Source of the DNA: Candidatus Thalassarchaeaceae archaeon
GTDB lineage: Archaea > Thermoplasmatota > Poseidoniia > Poseidoniales > Thalassarchaeaceae
Length of the DNA stretch: 48,315 nt
Direction: 5' to 3'
Assembly (NCBI GenBank): GCA_030747485.1
Contig: JASLKP010000012.1
Coordinates: 1-48,315 of the forward strand
In this document: positions 33,763-42,287 of the stretch, piece after piece
Layout: every line of letters starts with the position of its first letter
Numbering within the stretch: the stretch's first letter is position 1
The notes under the pieces: model-generated
The model's database searches: none
What the model was told of the DNA's origin: nothing
What the model saw: only the letters and a program-made list of their open reading frames with translations
Program-made: the position numbers and the translations under genes

Positions 33763-36700
33763 TTAGAAATCCTCTTTATTGTCAGGTTTCCACTTGGTCC
33801 AAGATGAACTTTCAATGGGGCGATACCACTTATCTTCACCCTCTTCTATCCATTCGTAACCTTTGCCATCATCAATGATTTCAGCATCTTCAGGTATCTC
33901 CATACCCAATTGTTCTTCAGTATATTCGGTTTGATCCGGCGTGGTTACAATCGGCCCCAGATCATCTTCTTGCCCAGTCAATTTAGCTTCACTCATTTCG
34001 ATTTCATCATCGAGTTCAGCTCGCACACGTTCGAGACGAATACCCTGGTGGGGGCCAATCAATCGAATCATCAAGGCCCGTTCATATTCGGTAGCGATTT
34101 CTTCCAATTCCTCTCGCGTCCTGACACTTCTCATCCGCTCTTCAAACATCTCTGTGCGACCATTGCGCGTCACAAACCCGAAGATTAACCAAGACATCAA
34201 TGGGACACCTGCGAGAACACCCAACAGATCCCATGCGCTCAATGTAATCTCGTCTGTAAGGGGTATCTCAAAACTATCTACTGGGTGTTCATTTGGATCA
34301 TGAGAATCAGTTCCTTCACGCATTTCAGTCCAATCATCCCAATTGTCATTATCGTCATCGATGTCCTCATTATCTCCAATTCCATCATTGTCCCAATCTG
34401 CCCATTCAGTAATATCGTACTTGTCCCAATCATCATCGTCTAACCATCCATCATTGTCTAGGTCACCTGGTGTAGGTAAAAATGGCAGTGGGTCGATGCT
34501 GTTGTTGTAACCGTCATTGTCACTGTCGAATAAGTAAGGGTCGGAGTTATTTCCATTTGGATTGTCACCCAATCCATCGCCATCTTCGTCGAGCCATTGG
34601 GTCGAATCGAATGGGAAGGCATCGGCCATACTTCCACTTGGATTATCTCCATGCCCATCTCCATCAGAATCTGTCCATTGTGTGGGATCTAGGGGAAAGG
34701 CATCGGGCATATTCCCGTTAGGGTTGTCACCATATCCATCTCCGTCAACATCATACTGTTGAGTTTCATCATCAACAAACCTGTCTGCACTAGACCCCAT
34801 CGGATTGTCTCCGAATCCATCTCCATCTGAATCACTCCATTGTGTGGGGTTGTAAGGGAATGCATCTGCACCATCTTCGACACCATCTCCATCAGTATCT
34901 TGCCAGAATTCAGGGTCGTTAGGAAATCGATCGTTGATGTCACTGACACCATCCCCATCAGAATCTATACAGCCGAAATAATCGATGACTGATGTGCCGA
35001 AATCATCAGGACAACCATCGGGGAAATTGCCGAAGGGATAGTCGCCAAACCCATCCCCATCTGAGTCGAGAGTCTGTGTTGGGTCGTTGGAAAATGCATC
35101 TGAATTGTCTCCGACACCATCTCCATCTGAATCCTCCCACTCTGCCACATCTTCAGGAAACGGGTCCTTGACATCGGCTCTTCCATCACCATCTGAATCA
35201 GGACAGCCTTCCTCATACTCGTATGTTGAATTCCCAGCTAACCTTGGACATAGGTCAATGTAATCCTCGTATCCGTCATTGTCATCGTCATAATCTTCAA
35301 TCGAATCCAGACACCCATCCATATCGATGTCAGTTGAATTGTCTGGAATCCAACCAGTCATACCCCTTGGACAGTCATCATCATCATCGAGCATCCCATC
35401 GCCATCATCATCATCATCCTCGTCAGAATCTCTACAGCCATCTCCATCATGATCTGTAGAGGCAAGTGATTGGAATCCGAATGGTGAAGGATTGCACCCA
35501 TCGAAGGCATCGAGGATGAAATCCCCATCATCATCGTTGTCCAATGAATCAGGTACTGCATCTTGATCATAATCGTTCGACATCTTGGCAATGAATGAAT
35601 CGAATCCCCCGCTGGTGGCAATATCGACACTGCCGAATGAAATGGTGTTCTGCAAAAAGTAGCCTGTGACGTACAGATTTTCTTGTGAATCCATTGCGAT
35701 TCCAAGCCCCACATCTTCACTTCCGCTACCTGCCTTTCGCGCCCATTCTGAATTGCCATTTGACAGAATTTTTGCCACATACACATCTTGATTCCCACTA
35801 CTCGTCATTGCGGTATTGCCAAACGAAGCAGTCCCATGAAACCAACCAGTGATGAGCAAATCTTCATTTGAATCGAGGGTCAAACCTTCTGCGGAATTGC
35901 TGCTACTGCTGCCCACTTTTATTGCCCAATCCCAGACAACTGAATTCCCTTGATCGATCGCTTTCGCGATGAAGGAATTGCTGTATCCTCCTATACTATA
36001 ACTGATATTTCCAAATGATATTCCTGTATAGAATTGCCCAGCGAGAAACACTCCGCCCTGCGAGTCCACCACAATTGAATTCGCCACACTGGTACTGGTC
36101 CCACCTGCAACTTCCATCCACACCCAATCACCTTGCTGTGAGATTTTCGCGATGAATACATCTGAACCTCCATTGGCTGTGATGGAATCGTTACCAAAAT
36201 ATGAGGTAAATTGGAAGTAACCTGCAATGAACGCATTTCCATTGGGTCCGATGTCAATTGAATGGGCCACGTCGTATCCTTGGGCACCTCCTGCCATCGT
36301 GGCCCATTGCCAACTGCCCCATGTGTCTATTTTCGCAACAAAGATGTCTTCAACACCAGCCCACGTCAAAGTCGTCGTTCCAAAATCAATGTCTCTAGTG
36401 AATGAACCTGTCACATAGGCATATCCTGCCGAGTCGATAGCCACAGAGGTTCCATAGCATCTGCCATTGTTGTGACAATCTGCACCCTCGACCCATTGCC
36501 AATTGCCCCATGTATCAATTTTTGCCACGAAGAAATCATCATTCGACGTCGGTCCAGCTGTTAAACTGTCAGAACCAAATAGCGCAGTATTCTGAAATTT
36601 TCCGGTGATGAATACATTGCCGGAAGAATCGATTGCTAGGTCAATTCCTTGATCATCGTATATTCCTCCTGCTTGAACTGCCCACAACCAATGGCCCGTA

Positions 36701-37032
36701 CTATTCATTTTGGCGACAAAGATATCATCGTACCCTGCCGAGGTTAGCGTCGTACTGCCAAATGTTGCCGTTTGCTCAAAGGCACCAGTGACGTATACAT
36801 CCCCATTCGAATGAACTGCCACAGCATTGCTGCGGTCGTCCCCACTTGACCCTCCAGCTTTGTGTGCCCATTCCCATGCAAGTGCCCCCGTTGAGATTGT
36901 TCGACCTGAACTTCCCGAAATGACTGAATCATCCCGTTCAAGTTCGATTTCATCAGGCAAAGAGATGGTTGTGTGTAGCACCATGAAGATGAGTAACAGT
37001 GTGCAGAATGGGGCAAACCCGAACCACTTCAT
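33763..37032 (-). CDS. giant surface protein: SBBP beta-propeller, thrombospondin type 3 repeats, C-terminal anchor
   Basis: A 1,089-aa cell-surface protein. Signal peptide about 1-25 (FAPFCTLLLIFMVLHTTISL). Residues about 50-510 contain some ten SBBP repeats of the DVYVTGAF...ATFGS...DIFVAKM type, forming one or more beta-propellers. Residues about 510-900 are calcium-binding thrombospondin type 3 repeats (DSDGDGFGDNP...DAFPLDPTQW). A membrane helix (about 930-955, LLGVLAGVPLMSWLIFGFV) and a charged cytoplasmic tail of about 135 residues follow, with a basic-acidic helix and a C-terminal WYRPIESSSWTKWKPD. ATG 37032 starts at the signal peptide, and the in-frame extension to 37113 is discounted. 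Likely an adhesin, scaffold or polymer-binding protein. No catalytic motif is visible. Confidence 0.85.
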   Translation of the reverse strand: MKWFGFAPFCTLLLIFMVLHTTISLPDEIELERDDSVISGSSGRTISTGALAWEWAHKAGGSSGDDRSNAVAVHSNGDVYVTGAFEQTATFGSTTLTSAGYDDIFVAKMNSTGHWLWAVQAGGIYDDQGIDLAIDSSGNVFITGKFQNTALFGSDSLTAGPTSNDDFFVAKIDTWGNWQWVEGADCHNNGRCYGTSVAIDSAGYAYVTGSFTRDIDFGTTTLTWAGVEDIFVAKIDTWGSWQWATMAGGAQGYDVAHSIDIGPNGNAFIAGYFQFTSYFGNDSITANGGSDVFIAKISQQGDWVWMEVAGGTSTSVANSIVVDSQGGVFLAGQFYTGISFGNISYSIGGYSNSFIAKAIDQGNSVVWDWAIKVGSSSSNSAEGLTLDSNEDLLITGWFHGTASFGNTAMTSSGNQDVYVAKILSNGNSEWARKAGSGSEDVGLGIAMDSQENLYVTGYFLQNTISFGSVDIATSGGFDSFIAKMSNDYDQDAVPDSLDNDDDGDFILDAFDGCNPSPFGFQSLASTDHDGDGCRDSDEDDDDDGDGMLDDDDDCPRGMTGWIPDNSTDIDMDGCLDSIEDYDDDNDGYEDYIDLCPRLAGNSTYEYEEGCPDSDGDGRADVKDPFPEDVAEWEDSDGDGVGDNSDAFSNDPTQTLDSDGDGFGDYPFGNFPDGCPDDFGTSVIDYFGCIDSDGDGVSDINDRFPNDPEFWQDTDGDGVEDGADAFPYNPTQWSDSDGDGFGDNPMGSSADRFVDDETQQYDVDGDGYGDNPNGNMPDAFPLDPTQWTDSDGDGHGDNPSGSMADAFPFDSTQWLDEDGDGLGDNPNGNNSDPYLFDSDNDGYNNSIDPLPFLPTPGDLDNDGWLDDDDWDKYDITEWADWDNDGIGDNEDIDDDNDNWDDWTEMREGTDSHDPNEHPVDSFEIPLTDEITLSAWDLLGVLAGVPLMSWLIFGFVTRNGRTEMFEERMRSVRTREELEEIATEYERALMIRLIGPHQGIRLERVRAELDDEIEMSEAKLTGQEDDLGPIVTTPDQTEYTEEQLGMEIPEDAEIIDDGKGYEWIEEGEDKWYRPIESSSWTKWKPDNKEDF
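34330..35560 (-). repeat. coding tandem repeats of thrombospondin type 3 modules
   Basis: About 1.2 kb of imperfect tandem repeat within the surface-protein gene. Recurring blocks encode DSDGDGxGD followed by a short NPxGxxxDAFPxDPTQW-type spacer. Near-identical DNA blocks (for example around 34600-34900) recur at roughly 72-75 nt intervals, a candidate site for copy-number change by recombination or slippage. Confidence 0.75.
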
Positions 37033-37109
37033 TGACCCGTTCTGTATTCTTTCTATTCTTAAGCACAATCGCTGGATTCCAACGCAGAATCCAGTTGTAT
37101 AACTCAATT

Positions 37110-37673
37110 TCAAATTGCGAGGTCCCTAAGGACCTCGATATCTTCAGGTGTATCGAGGTTCAAATGAAGATGTAAATCATCTACCGCGAAACGTTGAGGT
37201 GAGCACAAATCTCGAAGTGGTGTATCCGGATTCGCAGCGTGAATTCCAGCAACATCTTCAGGCATCAGCAGCAGTGGATGTCCTCCTCGCCCATCTTTGC
37301 TAGGACATGCACATACCTCCATCGAAAGCAATCGCTCAAGTGTGGCATCACTGAAGCCGGGTCTGTCGACAGGGACCACCAGAAGACGAAATGCTCTGTC
37401 TCCACCTTTCGTGTCTAGAATCTGCATGAGGCCGTGTTGTAGTGAACCTGTTCGACCAGCCTCTGGGTTTGGATTGATGACAATTGTTCGGCCAGGAACG
37501 GCCTTCAGAATGTCAATTACAATCTCGGCACGAGTCACAATCACTGGCTCAAGCCCTTTCGCCTCAAGTCGATGCATGAGGTATTCTATGAGTGTACGTT
37601 CTTTGACCTGAACCAACGCCTTTGGTTGCCCCAATCGAGTGCTGGCGCCAGCGGCCAGCACGATGCATTTCAC
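37110..37673 (-). CDS. mocA: MocA/MobA-like nucleotidyltransferase
   Basis: A 187-aa NTP-transferase-fold protein. The N-terminal nucleotide-binding signature LAAGASTRLGQPKALVQV, VVPVDRPGFSD in the middle (metal-binding aspartate) and KDGRGGHPLLL followed by a C-terminal LNLDTPEDIEVL are all typical of the MocA/MobA group. MocA adds CMP to molybdopterin cofactor for xanthine dehydrogenase-family enzymes. This fits the hydroxylase at 21952-26336 and XdhC at 29090 better than the GMP-adding MobA, but specificity is inferred. GAGGTGA precedes the ATG, and the acyl-CoA dehydrogenase lies 9 nt upstream. A perfect 8-bp inverted repeat covers the last codons (37118-37137). Confidence 0.82.
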   Translation of the reverse strand: MKCIVLAAGASTRLGQPKALVQVKERTLIEYLMHRLEAKGLEPVIVTRAEIVIDILKAVPGRTIVINPNPEAGRTGSLQHGLMQILDTKGGDRAFRLLVVPVDRPGFSDATLERLLSMEVCACPSKDGRGGHPLLLMPEDVAGIHAANPDTPLRDLCSPQRFAVDDLHLHLNLDTPEDIEVLRDLAI

Positions 37674-37682
37674 CGGTTCACC

Positions 37683-38831
37683 TCACAATCCCCGTGTCAT
37701 CTCACGGCCGATGATCATGCGCTGAACTTGAGAAGACCCCTCGTAAATTTGCATGACCTTCGCTGCGCGCATCAGACGAGCGACTGGATATTCCTCAGAG
37801 TAACCATATCCTCCGAAAATCTGCACTGCATCCGTGGTCACTTCCATTGCAGTGTCCGCTGCAAATCGCTTGGCGTGTGCTGCGCTCTCAGTATTTCTGA
37901 TACCTTGATCTGATTCCCATGCAGTCTTCCAAGTCAGGGCGCGACTCGCCTCAATCTTGGTTTTCATATCTGCCAACATGAATTGTATCGCCTGATGTTG
38001 ATGCAATTTCTTGCCGAACGTTTCACGTTCGTCAGCATATTGTAGAGCGTGTTCAAAGGCAGCACGACTGATCCCAGTCGCATGTGCTGCGATATTTGGA
38101 CGCGATAAATCGAATGCCTTCATGGCGTTAAACCAACCATTGCCCTCAACACCACCTACCAGATTAGAAGCAGGTACACGCACATCTTCGAAGTTAATGG
38201 ATCGTGTATCACTGGCACGTTGACCCATGTTGATTTCCTTCTTGCCCAGTGTGAGACCCTCTGAATTTCCTTCGACAATGAATGAACTCATACCCTTGTA
38301 TCCAGCATCTTTGTTGGTATATGCCAACACGAAGAACCAGTCCGCCTTCCCTGCACCCGTAATCCACATCTTTGAGCCATTGATGATGTAATCATCATCA
38401 TCCTTGACTGCAGTCGTGGAAATACTAGCAACATCTGAACCAGCACCCGGTTCGGTCACGGCATAAGCCGCGATTCTTGGTGAATCTACCAATCGTGAGA
38501 GATACTTCTCTTTCTGCTCTTCAGTTCCCCCAGTAATGATTGGTGCAGCGGTCAATCCATTGCTATAGGCCGCTGTAGCGAAGCCCGGATCACCCCATGC
38601 AAATTCTTCTTGGACCAACACCTCATCCATGGTGCCCATCCCCATTCCACCATACTTCTCAGGGATGTGGAGATTCATGAGGCCAAGTGCATGAGCTGCT
38701 TCAATCGCTTCCATTGGGAATTCGCTACTGGCATCCCAATGCTCTGCGGTAGGTCGAACAGACTCAGTAGCAAACTCATGTGCTAATTCCCGCAGCATCT
38801 CCTGTTCTTCGGAGAGTTGGAAGTCGACCAT
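37683..38831 (-). CDS. acyl-CoA dehydrogenase
   Basis: A 382-aa FAD enzyme of the short/branched-chain acyl-CoA dehydrogenase family, catalysing alpha-beta oxidation of an acyl-CoA. The first signature AYAVTEPGAGSDVAS (about 131-145), ITGAG, RASDTRSINFEDVRVP, the FAD-binding QIFGGYGYSEEYPVARLMR and the catalytic glutamate in IYEGSSQVQRM are all present. Length is standard. It lies 31 nt downstream of the fused branched-chain-type E1, with MocA next, all on the minus strand. That neighbourhood fits branched-chain amino-acid or short-chain acid breakdown, since acyl-CoA from the E1 complex would be its natural substrate. Electron acceptor (ETF) genes are not in this window. Confidence 0.95.
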   Translation of the reverse strand: MVDFQLSEEQEMLRELAHEFATESVRPTAEHWDASSEFPMEAIEAAHALGLMNLHIPEKYGGMGMGTMDEVLVQEEFAWGDPGFATAAYSNGLTAAPIITGGTEEQKEKYLSRLVDSPRIAAYAVTEPGAGSDVASISTTAVKDDDDYIINGSKMWITGAGKADWFFVLAYTNKDAGYKGMSSFIVEGNSEGLTLGKKEINMGQRASDTRSINFEDVRVPASNLVGGVEGNGWFNAMKAFDLSRPNIAAHATGISRAAFEHALQYADERETFGKKLHQHQAIQFMLADMKTKIEASRALTWKTAWESDQGIRNTESAAHAKRFAADTAMEVTTDAVQIFGGYGYSEEYPVARLMRAAKVMQIYEGSSQVQRMIIGREMTRGL

Positions 38832-38862
38832 GCCCCGTCCACAGGTCGGTCGGTCTTAGCCT

Positions 38863-41448
38863 TCACGCACACAGATTTCGCAGATGTTGTGCTACCAATT
38901 GTACATCAGGAACGGTATGATCCTCTAGGGTTGGCGAGAACGGCACCGGTGTATCCAATGCCCCAACGACGGTTGGTGGGGCTTCTAATGTCCAGAATGC
39001 CTCCTCCTGAATCCGGCTACTCACTGAATGACCGAGGCCACCGGTATGCTGTGATTCTTGTAGCACCAATAATCGTCCAGTTCGCTTGACACTGTTCACA
39101 CATGTTTCAGCATCAAAAGGCGCCAAGGTTCTCAAATCAATAATTTCGATTTCATAACCTTCTGCTGACAGTAGATCTGCTGCTTTCAACGCGACATGAA
39201 CCATCGCACCCCATGTGACGATTGTCGCATCCTTCCCGCCACGAATTACAGCAGCTTTACCAATCTTGTAAGTATTCCCTGATTCGATGGCCTTAGAGAC
39301 TGATTCGGTATCAACTTGCATGTGGATACGGTCACCCCATCCAGTTATTCCACCACGTAATCCATACATGCCGAGATGTTCCATGTATACGACCGGATCT
39401 GGCAAGGCTGCCGCTTCAATCAGGAGGTCATATGCATCTTGTGGATTACTGGCCAAACAGATAATCAATCCAGGGTCGTTAATGAACCAAGATTCAATCA
39501 TATTCGCATGGAATGGACCACTTCGTGTTTTAGATCCGAGTGGTATCCTAACCACGAGTGGGACCTCTGCACCCCACCTCCAACGAAGTTGTGCTGCGTT
39601 GTTTATCAGCGGATTCATCGCTAAAGCGCTAAATCCTCCAAATTGGATTTCAGCAATGGGTCGCATGCCACCTAGGGCGGCTCCTGTTGCAGAATGAATG
39701 ATGACGGCTTCAGACAGGGGCATGTCAAGAAGCAAATCAGCGTGACCGGCATTCTTCAACGGGATATTCATGCCAAAGGCTCCGGCCACTTCCATGTCTT
39801 CGCCCATGAAAACAGTTGACGAACCATAGCGTTCAGCGATTGCAACCATGGCATTTTGAATCGCTCGACTGTATGACCAAGCATTTGCCTCGTTAGAGAA
39901 TTGCAACATCGTTTTTCCAGTCGGCACTGGCCCTTCGTCTGTTGAGGAATCCTGATGCTGTATTCGTTCGAGTTGCATTTCATGCGTATCCGCATTGTGG
40001 ATACTGGTGATTCCCTTGGTCACTGTATGCCCTTCTGGCCAAGGCATTTCTTCCATGGCCGCTCGACCATGATCAACGAATGCTTGTGCTTCTTCCTCCA
40101 TTTCAGAAAGTGACGTCTCATCAATTCCCATTTCGATGAGAAGTTCTCGATGGTTGGGAAGCGGGTCTTTTTGTTCCCAATATGCGAGCATTTCTTTGTT
40201 GGCATAACCTGGTGGATTTCCACTTGGTGCTCCAAGATACAAGTCGTCATGATGGTGAGCGTGTCCACATCCGCGCATGGTTTCAACATGAATGAGAACT
40301 GGCCCACCACCCTCCAATGCGAATTCTCTTGCTGCTGCAATAGATGAATGAAATTGCAGTGGATCTGATCCATCAATTGTCCATGATGGCATGCCCATTG
40401 CAGCACCTTTGTCTCCCCATGTTTCTGCAGCCGATTGTCCAACTGTGAACGTATCTAGGGCAATTTGATTATTTTGAATCATAAATGCAATCGGTAGTCC
40501 TCTGGCTCCAGCGAAGTTCATCGCTTCCCAGAATTCTCCTGAAGAGCTGCAACCCTCTCCCACTGGAGCGAGATGAAATCTCTGCATCCCTAGACGTTGG
40601 CTTGCAAGTGCAAGCCCTGTCAGGGTAGCACTCGCAATCGGCAATGGTGCAGTGGGCGGAAGAATACCCAATTCCATGTCACCTATGTGCAAGTCTCTAC
40701 CACCTGCATTGTAGTGGCCTCCATCCATGTAAGAACCAGATTTACCCATTTGTGCGGCAAACAATGAGGTGGGTGATTGCCCCATGGCCATGGCCAATCC
40801 AATGTCTCGAATCATCGGTGCGACAATATCTCCAGTATGCATTTCACCGCTTTTTTTGTCCTTGGCCAACTGCAGAGCAGTTGTACATCCAACGATGGCT
40901 TCTTGCCATGTCGATCGAAATCCTTTGCCACCAAATCGACTTCCATCGGGTGTTTCTATTCCATTGGTGAAGAGGTCTTTGAGATGTGTGTCCAATGCTC
41001 TGGTTTGAGTCATCCAACGCTGCCAATCCATTCGTTGTTCCAAATTGGCAGCGGCAGCATGTGCGATTCGTCGTAGACAAAGTCGAACATCAATGAGCAA
41101 TCGTTGAGCACGTCGAGAGAGGTGAAGAGTTCCAGTGCGACGTGGAATAATCTCTTCAGCACTCAATCCTGATTCCTCTGCGCGTGCAGCTAGATTTGTT
41201 TCTAAACTGGTGGCGAATGATTCGTTGAATAGATGGAGATTCGGCCCATCCCATTCATTTGTTTCATATTCATCTGCAACTTCATCAAACAACCATCCAA
41301 TCAATCGAAGATGTCCATCATGTCGTTCAGCAATATATCTCAGAAGTTCAGCCTTGACATCATCTCGTTGTACAGGAGCAAACAAGTCAAGGTGGCTCCT
41401 TGGCTTCCACCCATCTCCCCAGAGGTTGGGCAATGCACTATGATTCAT
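38863..41448 (-). CDS. 2-oxoacid dehydrogenase E1, fused alpha and beta subunits
   Basis: An 861-aa fusion. Residues about 1-490 are the thiamine-diphosphate E1 alpha part: GEGCSSSGEFWEAMNFAGA to IQNNQIALDT forms the ThDP motif (with GEG in place of GDG), and RGCGHAHHHDD is the phosphorylation-loop equivalent. Residues about 530-861 are the E1 beta transketolase-like part: FMGEDMEVAGAFGMN, DMPLSEAVIIHSATGAAL, GGFSALAMNPLINNAAQLRW, SGPFHANMIESW and the C-terminal IIDLRTLAPFDAETC. It resembles branched-chain 2-oxoacid dehydrogenase fusions. ATG 41448 follows GGAGG with 7 nt spacing. E2 and E3 genes are absent from the window. An N-terminal ~110-residue helical extension precedes the catalytic part. 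Confidence 0.9.
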   Translation of the reverse strand: MNHSALPNLWGDGWKPRSHLDLFAPVQRDDVKAELLRYIAERHDGHLRLIGWLFDEVADEYETNEWDGPNLHLFNESFATSLETNLAARAEESGLSAEEIIPRRTGTLHLSRRAQRLLIDVRLCLRRIAHAAAANLEQRMDWQRWMTQTRALDTHLKDLFTNGIETPDGSRFGGKGFRSTWQEAIVGCTTALQLAKDKKSGEMHTGDIVAPMIRDIGLAMAMGQSPTSLFAAQMGKSGSYMDGGHYNAGGRDLHIGDMELGILPPTAPLPIASATLTGLALASQRLGMQRFHLAPVGEGCSSSGEFWEAMNFAGARGLPIAFMIQNNQIALDTFTVGQSAAETWGDKGAAMGMPSWTIDGSDPLQFHSSIAAAREFALEGGGPVLIHVETMRGCGHAHHHDDLYLGAPSGNPPGYANKEMLAYWEQKDPLPNHRELLIEMGIDETSLSEMEEEAQAFVDHGRAAMEEMPWPEGHTVTKGITSIHNADTHEMQLERIQHQDSSTDEGPVPTGKTMLQFSNEANAWSYSRAIQNAMVAIAERYGSSTVFMGEDMEVAGAFGMNIPLKNAGHADLLLDMPLSEAVIIHSATGAALGGMRPIAEIQFGGFSALAMNPLINNAAQLRWRWGAEVPLVVRIPLGSKTRSGPFHANMIESWFINDPGLIICLASNPQDAYDLLIEAAALPDPVVYMEHLGMYGLRGGITGWGDRIHMQVDTESVSKAIESGNTYKIGKAAVIRGGKDATIVTWGAMVHVALKAADLLSAEGYEIEIIDLRTLAPFDAETCVNSVKRTGRLLVLQESQHTGGLGHSVSSRIQEEAFWTLEAPPTVVGALDTPVPFSPTLEDHTVPDVQLVAQHLRNLCA

Positions 41449-41511
41449 CCCACATCCTCCGTAGCGTTCCACCGCTGTAAGGCATACAAACGATGCGCAC
41501 GCCAAACATCG

Positions 41512-42285
41512 TCATTCTTCCTCCTCCATGACATCAGAAAGAGCCTTCATTGCCACTCTCGTAACGATAACTGTAGCAATGATCGTTGCGACCAATCCAA
41601 GTAGCAGTAAACCCAGATTGGCCGATGAAGTTGCCACTCCCTCAATTGACCCCTCTCTAAGCGCGATTTCTCCAATTGCATATCCATAATATGCATAGAC
41701 CAAACTATACACCATGCTAGAGCAGTTTGAAATCATAAAGGTGCGGAGATTGACTGGTCCAGCAGCTAGAATATAGTTGAGCCATTCATCTGGAATAATT
41801 GGAGAAAGGCGTACAAGAACTGAAATTCGCATACTCTCTTCACCGATGGCTGCATCGATTCGTTGCATTCTTGAGTCCATTGAAATGATGCCTAATATTG
41901 AGTCTCTAAATAGCCATCTGCCGAATATGAAAGCGAATAGGCCCCCAATCATTGACCCAGCGAAATTGATGAGTACGGCCACAGGAAATGGAAAAATCGC
42001 ACCTGCGAAGATTTTGATGAATGGTGTGGGCATCAACAGTACAACTGCAACTGAAATGACCATGATGAATGCAATCACTCCCCATTCCTCGGCCTCTTCA
42101 ATAAAATTGATGACTGCATCGTGTTTCTTGAAAATCAGAAAACCGATGATGATACACATTGCGATAAAGATCAAACCAAAGCCCATTCGCCAAGCATGTA
42201 ATTTTGGTTGATTTTCCATCATTCGTTGTTGATGCTCTCTTCGTTCAATCAATCCGAGGTCCTTCGCTGGCGAGAGGCGAGCCAT
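41512..42285 (-). CDS. TVP38/TMEM64 (SNARE-associated, DedA-like) membrane protein
   Basis: A 257-aa integral membrane protein of the VTT (SNARE-associated Golgi) family. Helices lie at about 36-53, 70-92, 95-125, 190-210 and 225-245. The core motif sits at about 88-125: PTPFIKIFAGAIFPFPVAV, then GSMIGGLFAFIFGRWLFRD, followed by VRLSPIIPDEWLNYILAAGP, equivalent to the family's R(x)xPxxPxxxxNyxaG motif. Family members scramble or flip phospholipids or affect membrane homeostasis. ATG 42285 has GGAGG 7 nt upstream. The GTG at 42291 would overlap the preceding stop (GTGA). It is cotranscribed with the response regulator gene upstream. Confidence 0.85.
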   Translation of the reverse strand: MARLSPAKDLGLIERREHQQRMMENQPKLHAWRMGFGLIFIAMCIIIGFLIFKKHDAVINFIEEAEEWGVIAFIMVISVAVVLLMPTPFIKIFAGAIFPFPVAVLINFAGSMIGGLFAFIFGRWLFRDSILGIISMDSRMQRIDAAIGEESMRISVLVRLSPIIPDEWLNYILAAGPVNLRTFMISNCSSMVYSLVYAYYGYAIGEIALREGSIEGVATSSANLGLLLLGLVATIIATVIVTRVAMKALSDVMEEEE

Positions 42286-42287
42286 GC

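Noticed and set aside
34330..35560. CRISPR array suggested by regular repeats
   Set aside because: The repeats are in frame, imperfect and encode TSP3 modules. There are no unique spacers and no cas genes.
35358..35798. Long alternative frames inside the TSP3/SBBP gene
   Set aside because: They are methionine-rich or histidine-rich by-products of the repeated GAT/TCN codons of the aspartate-rich gene and have no start signals.
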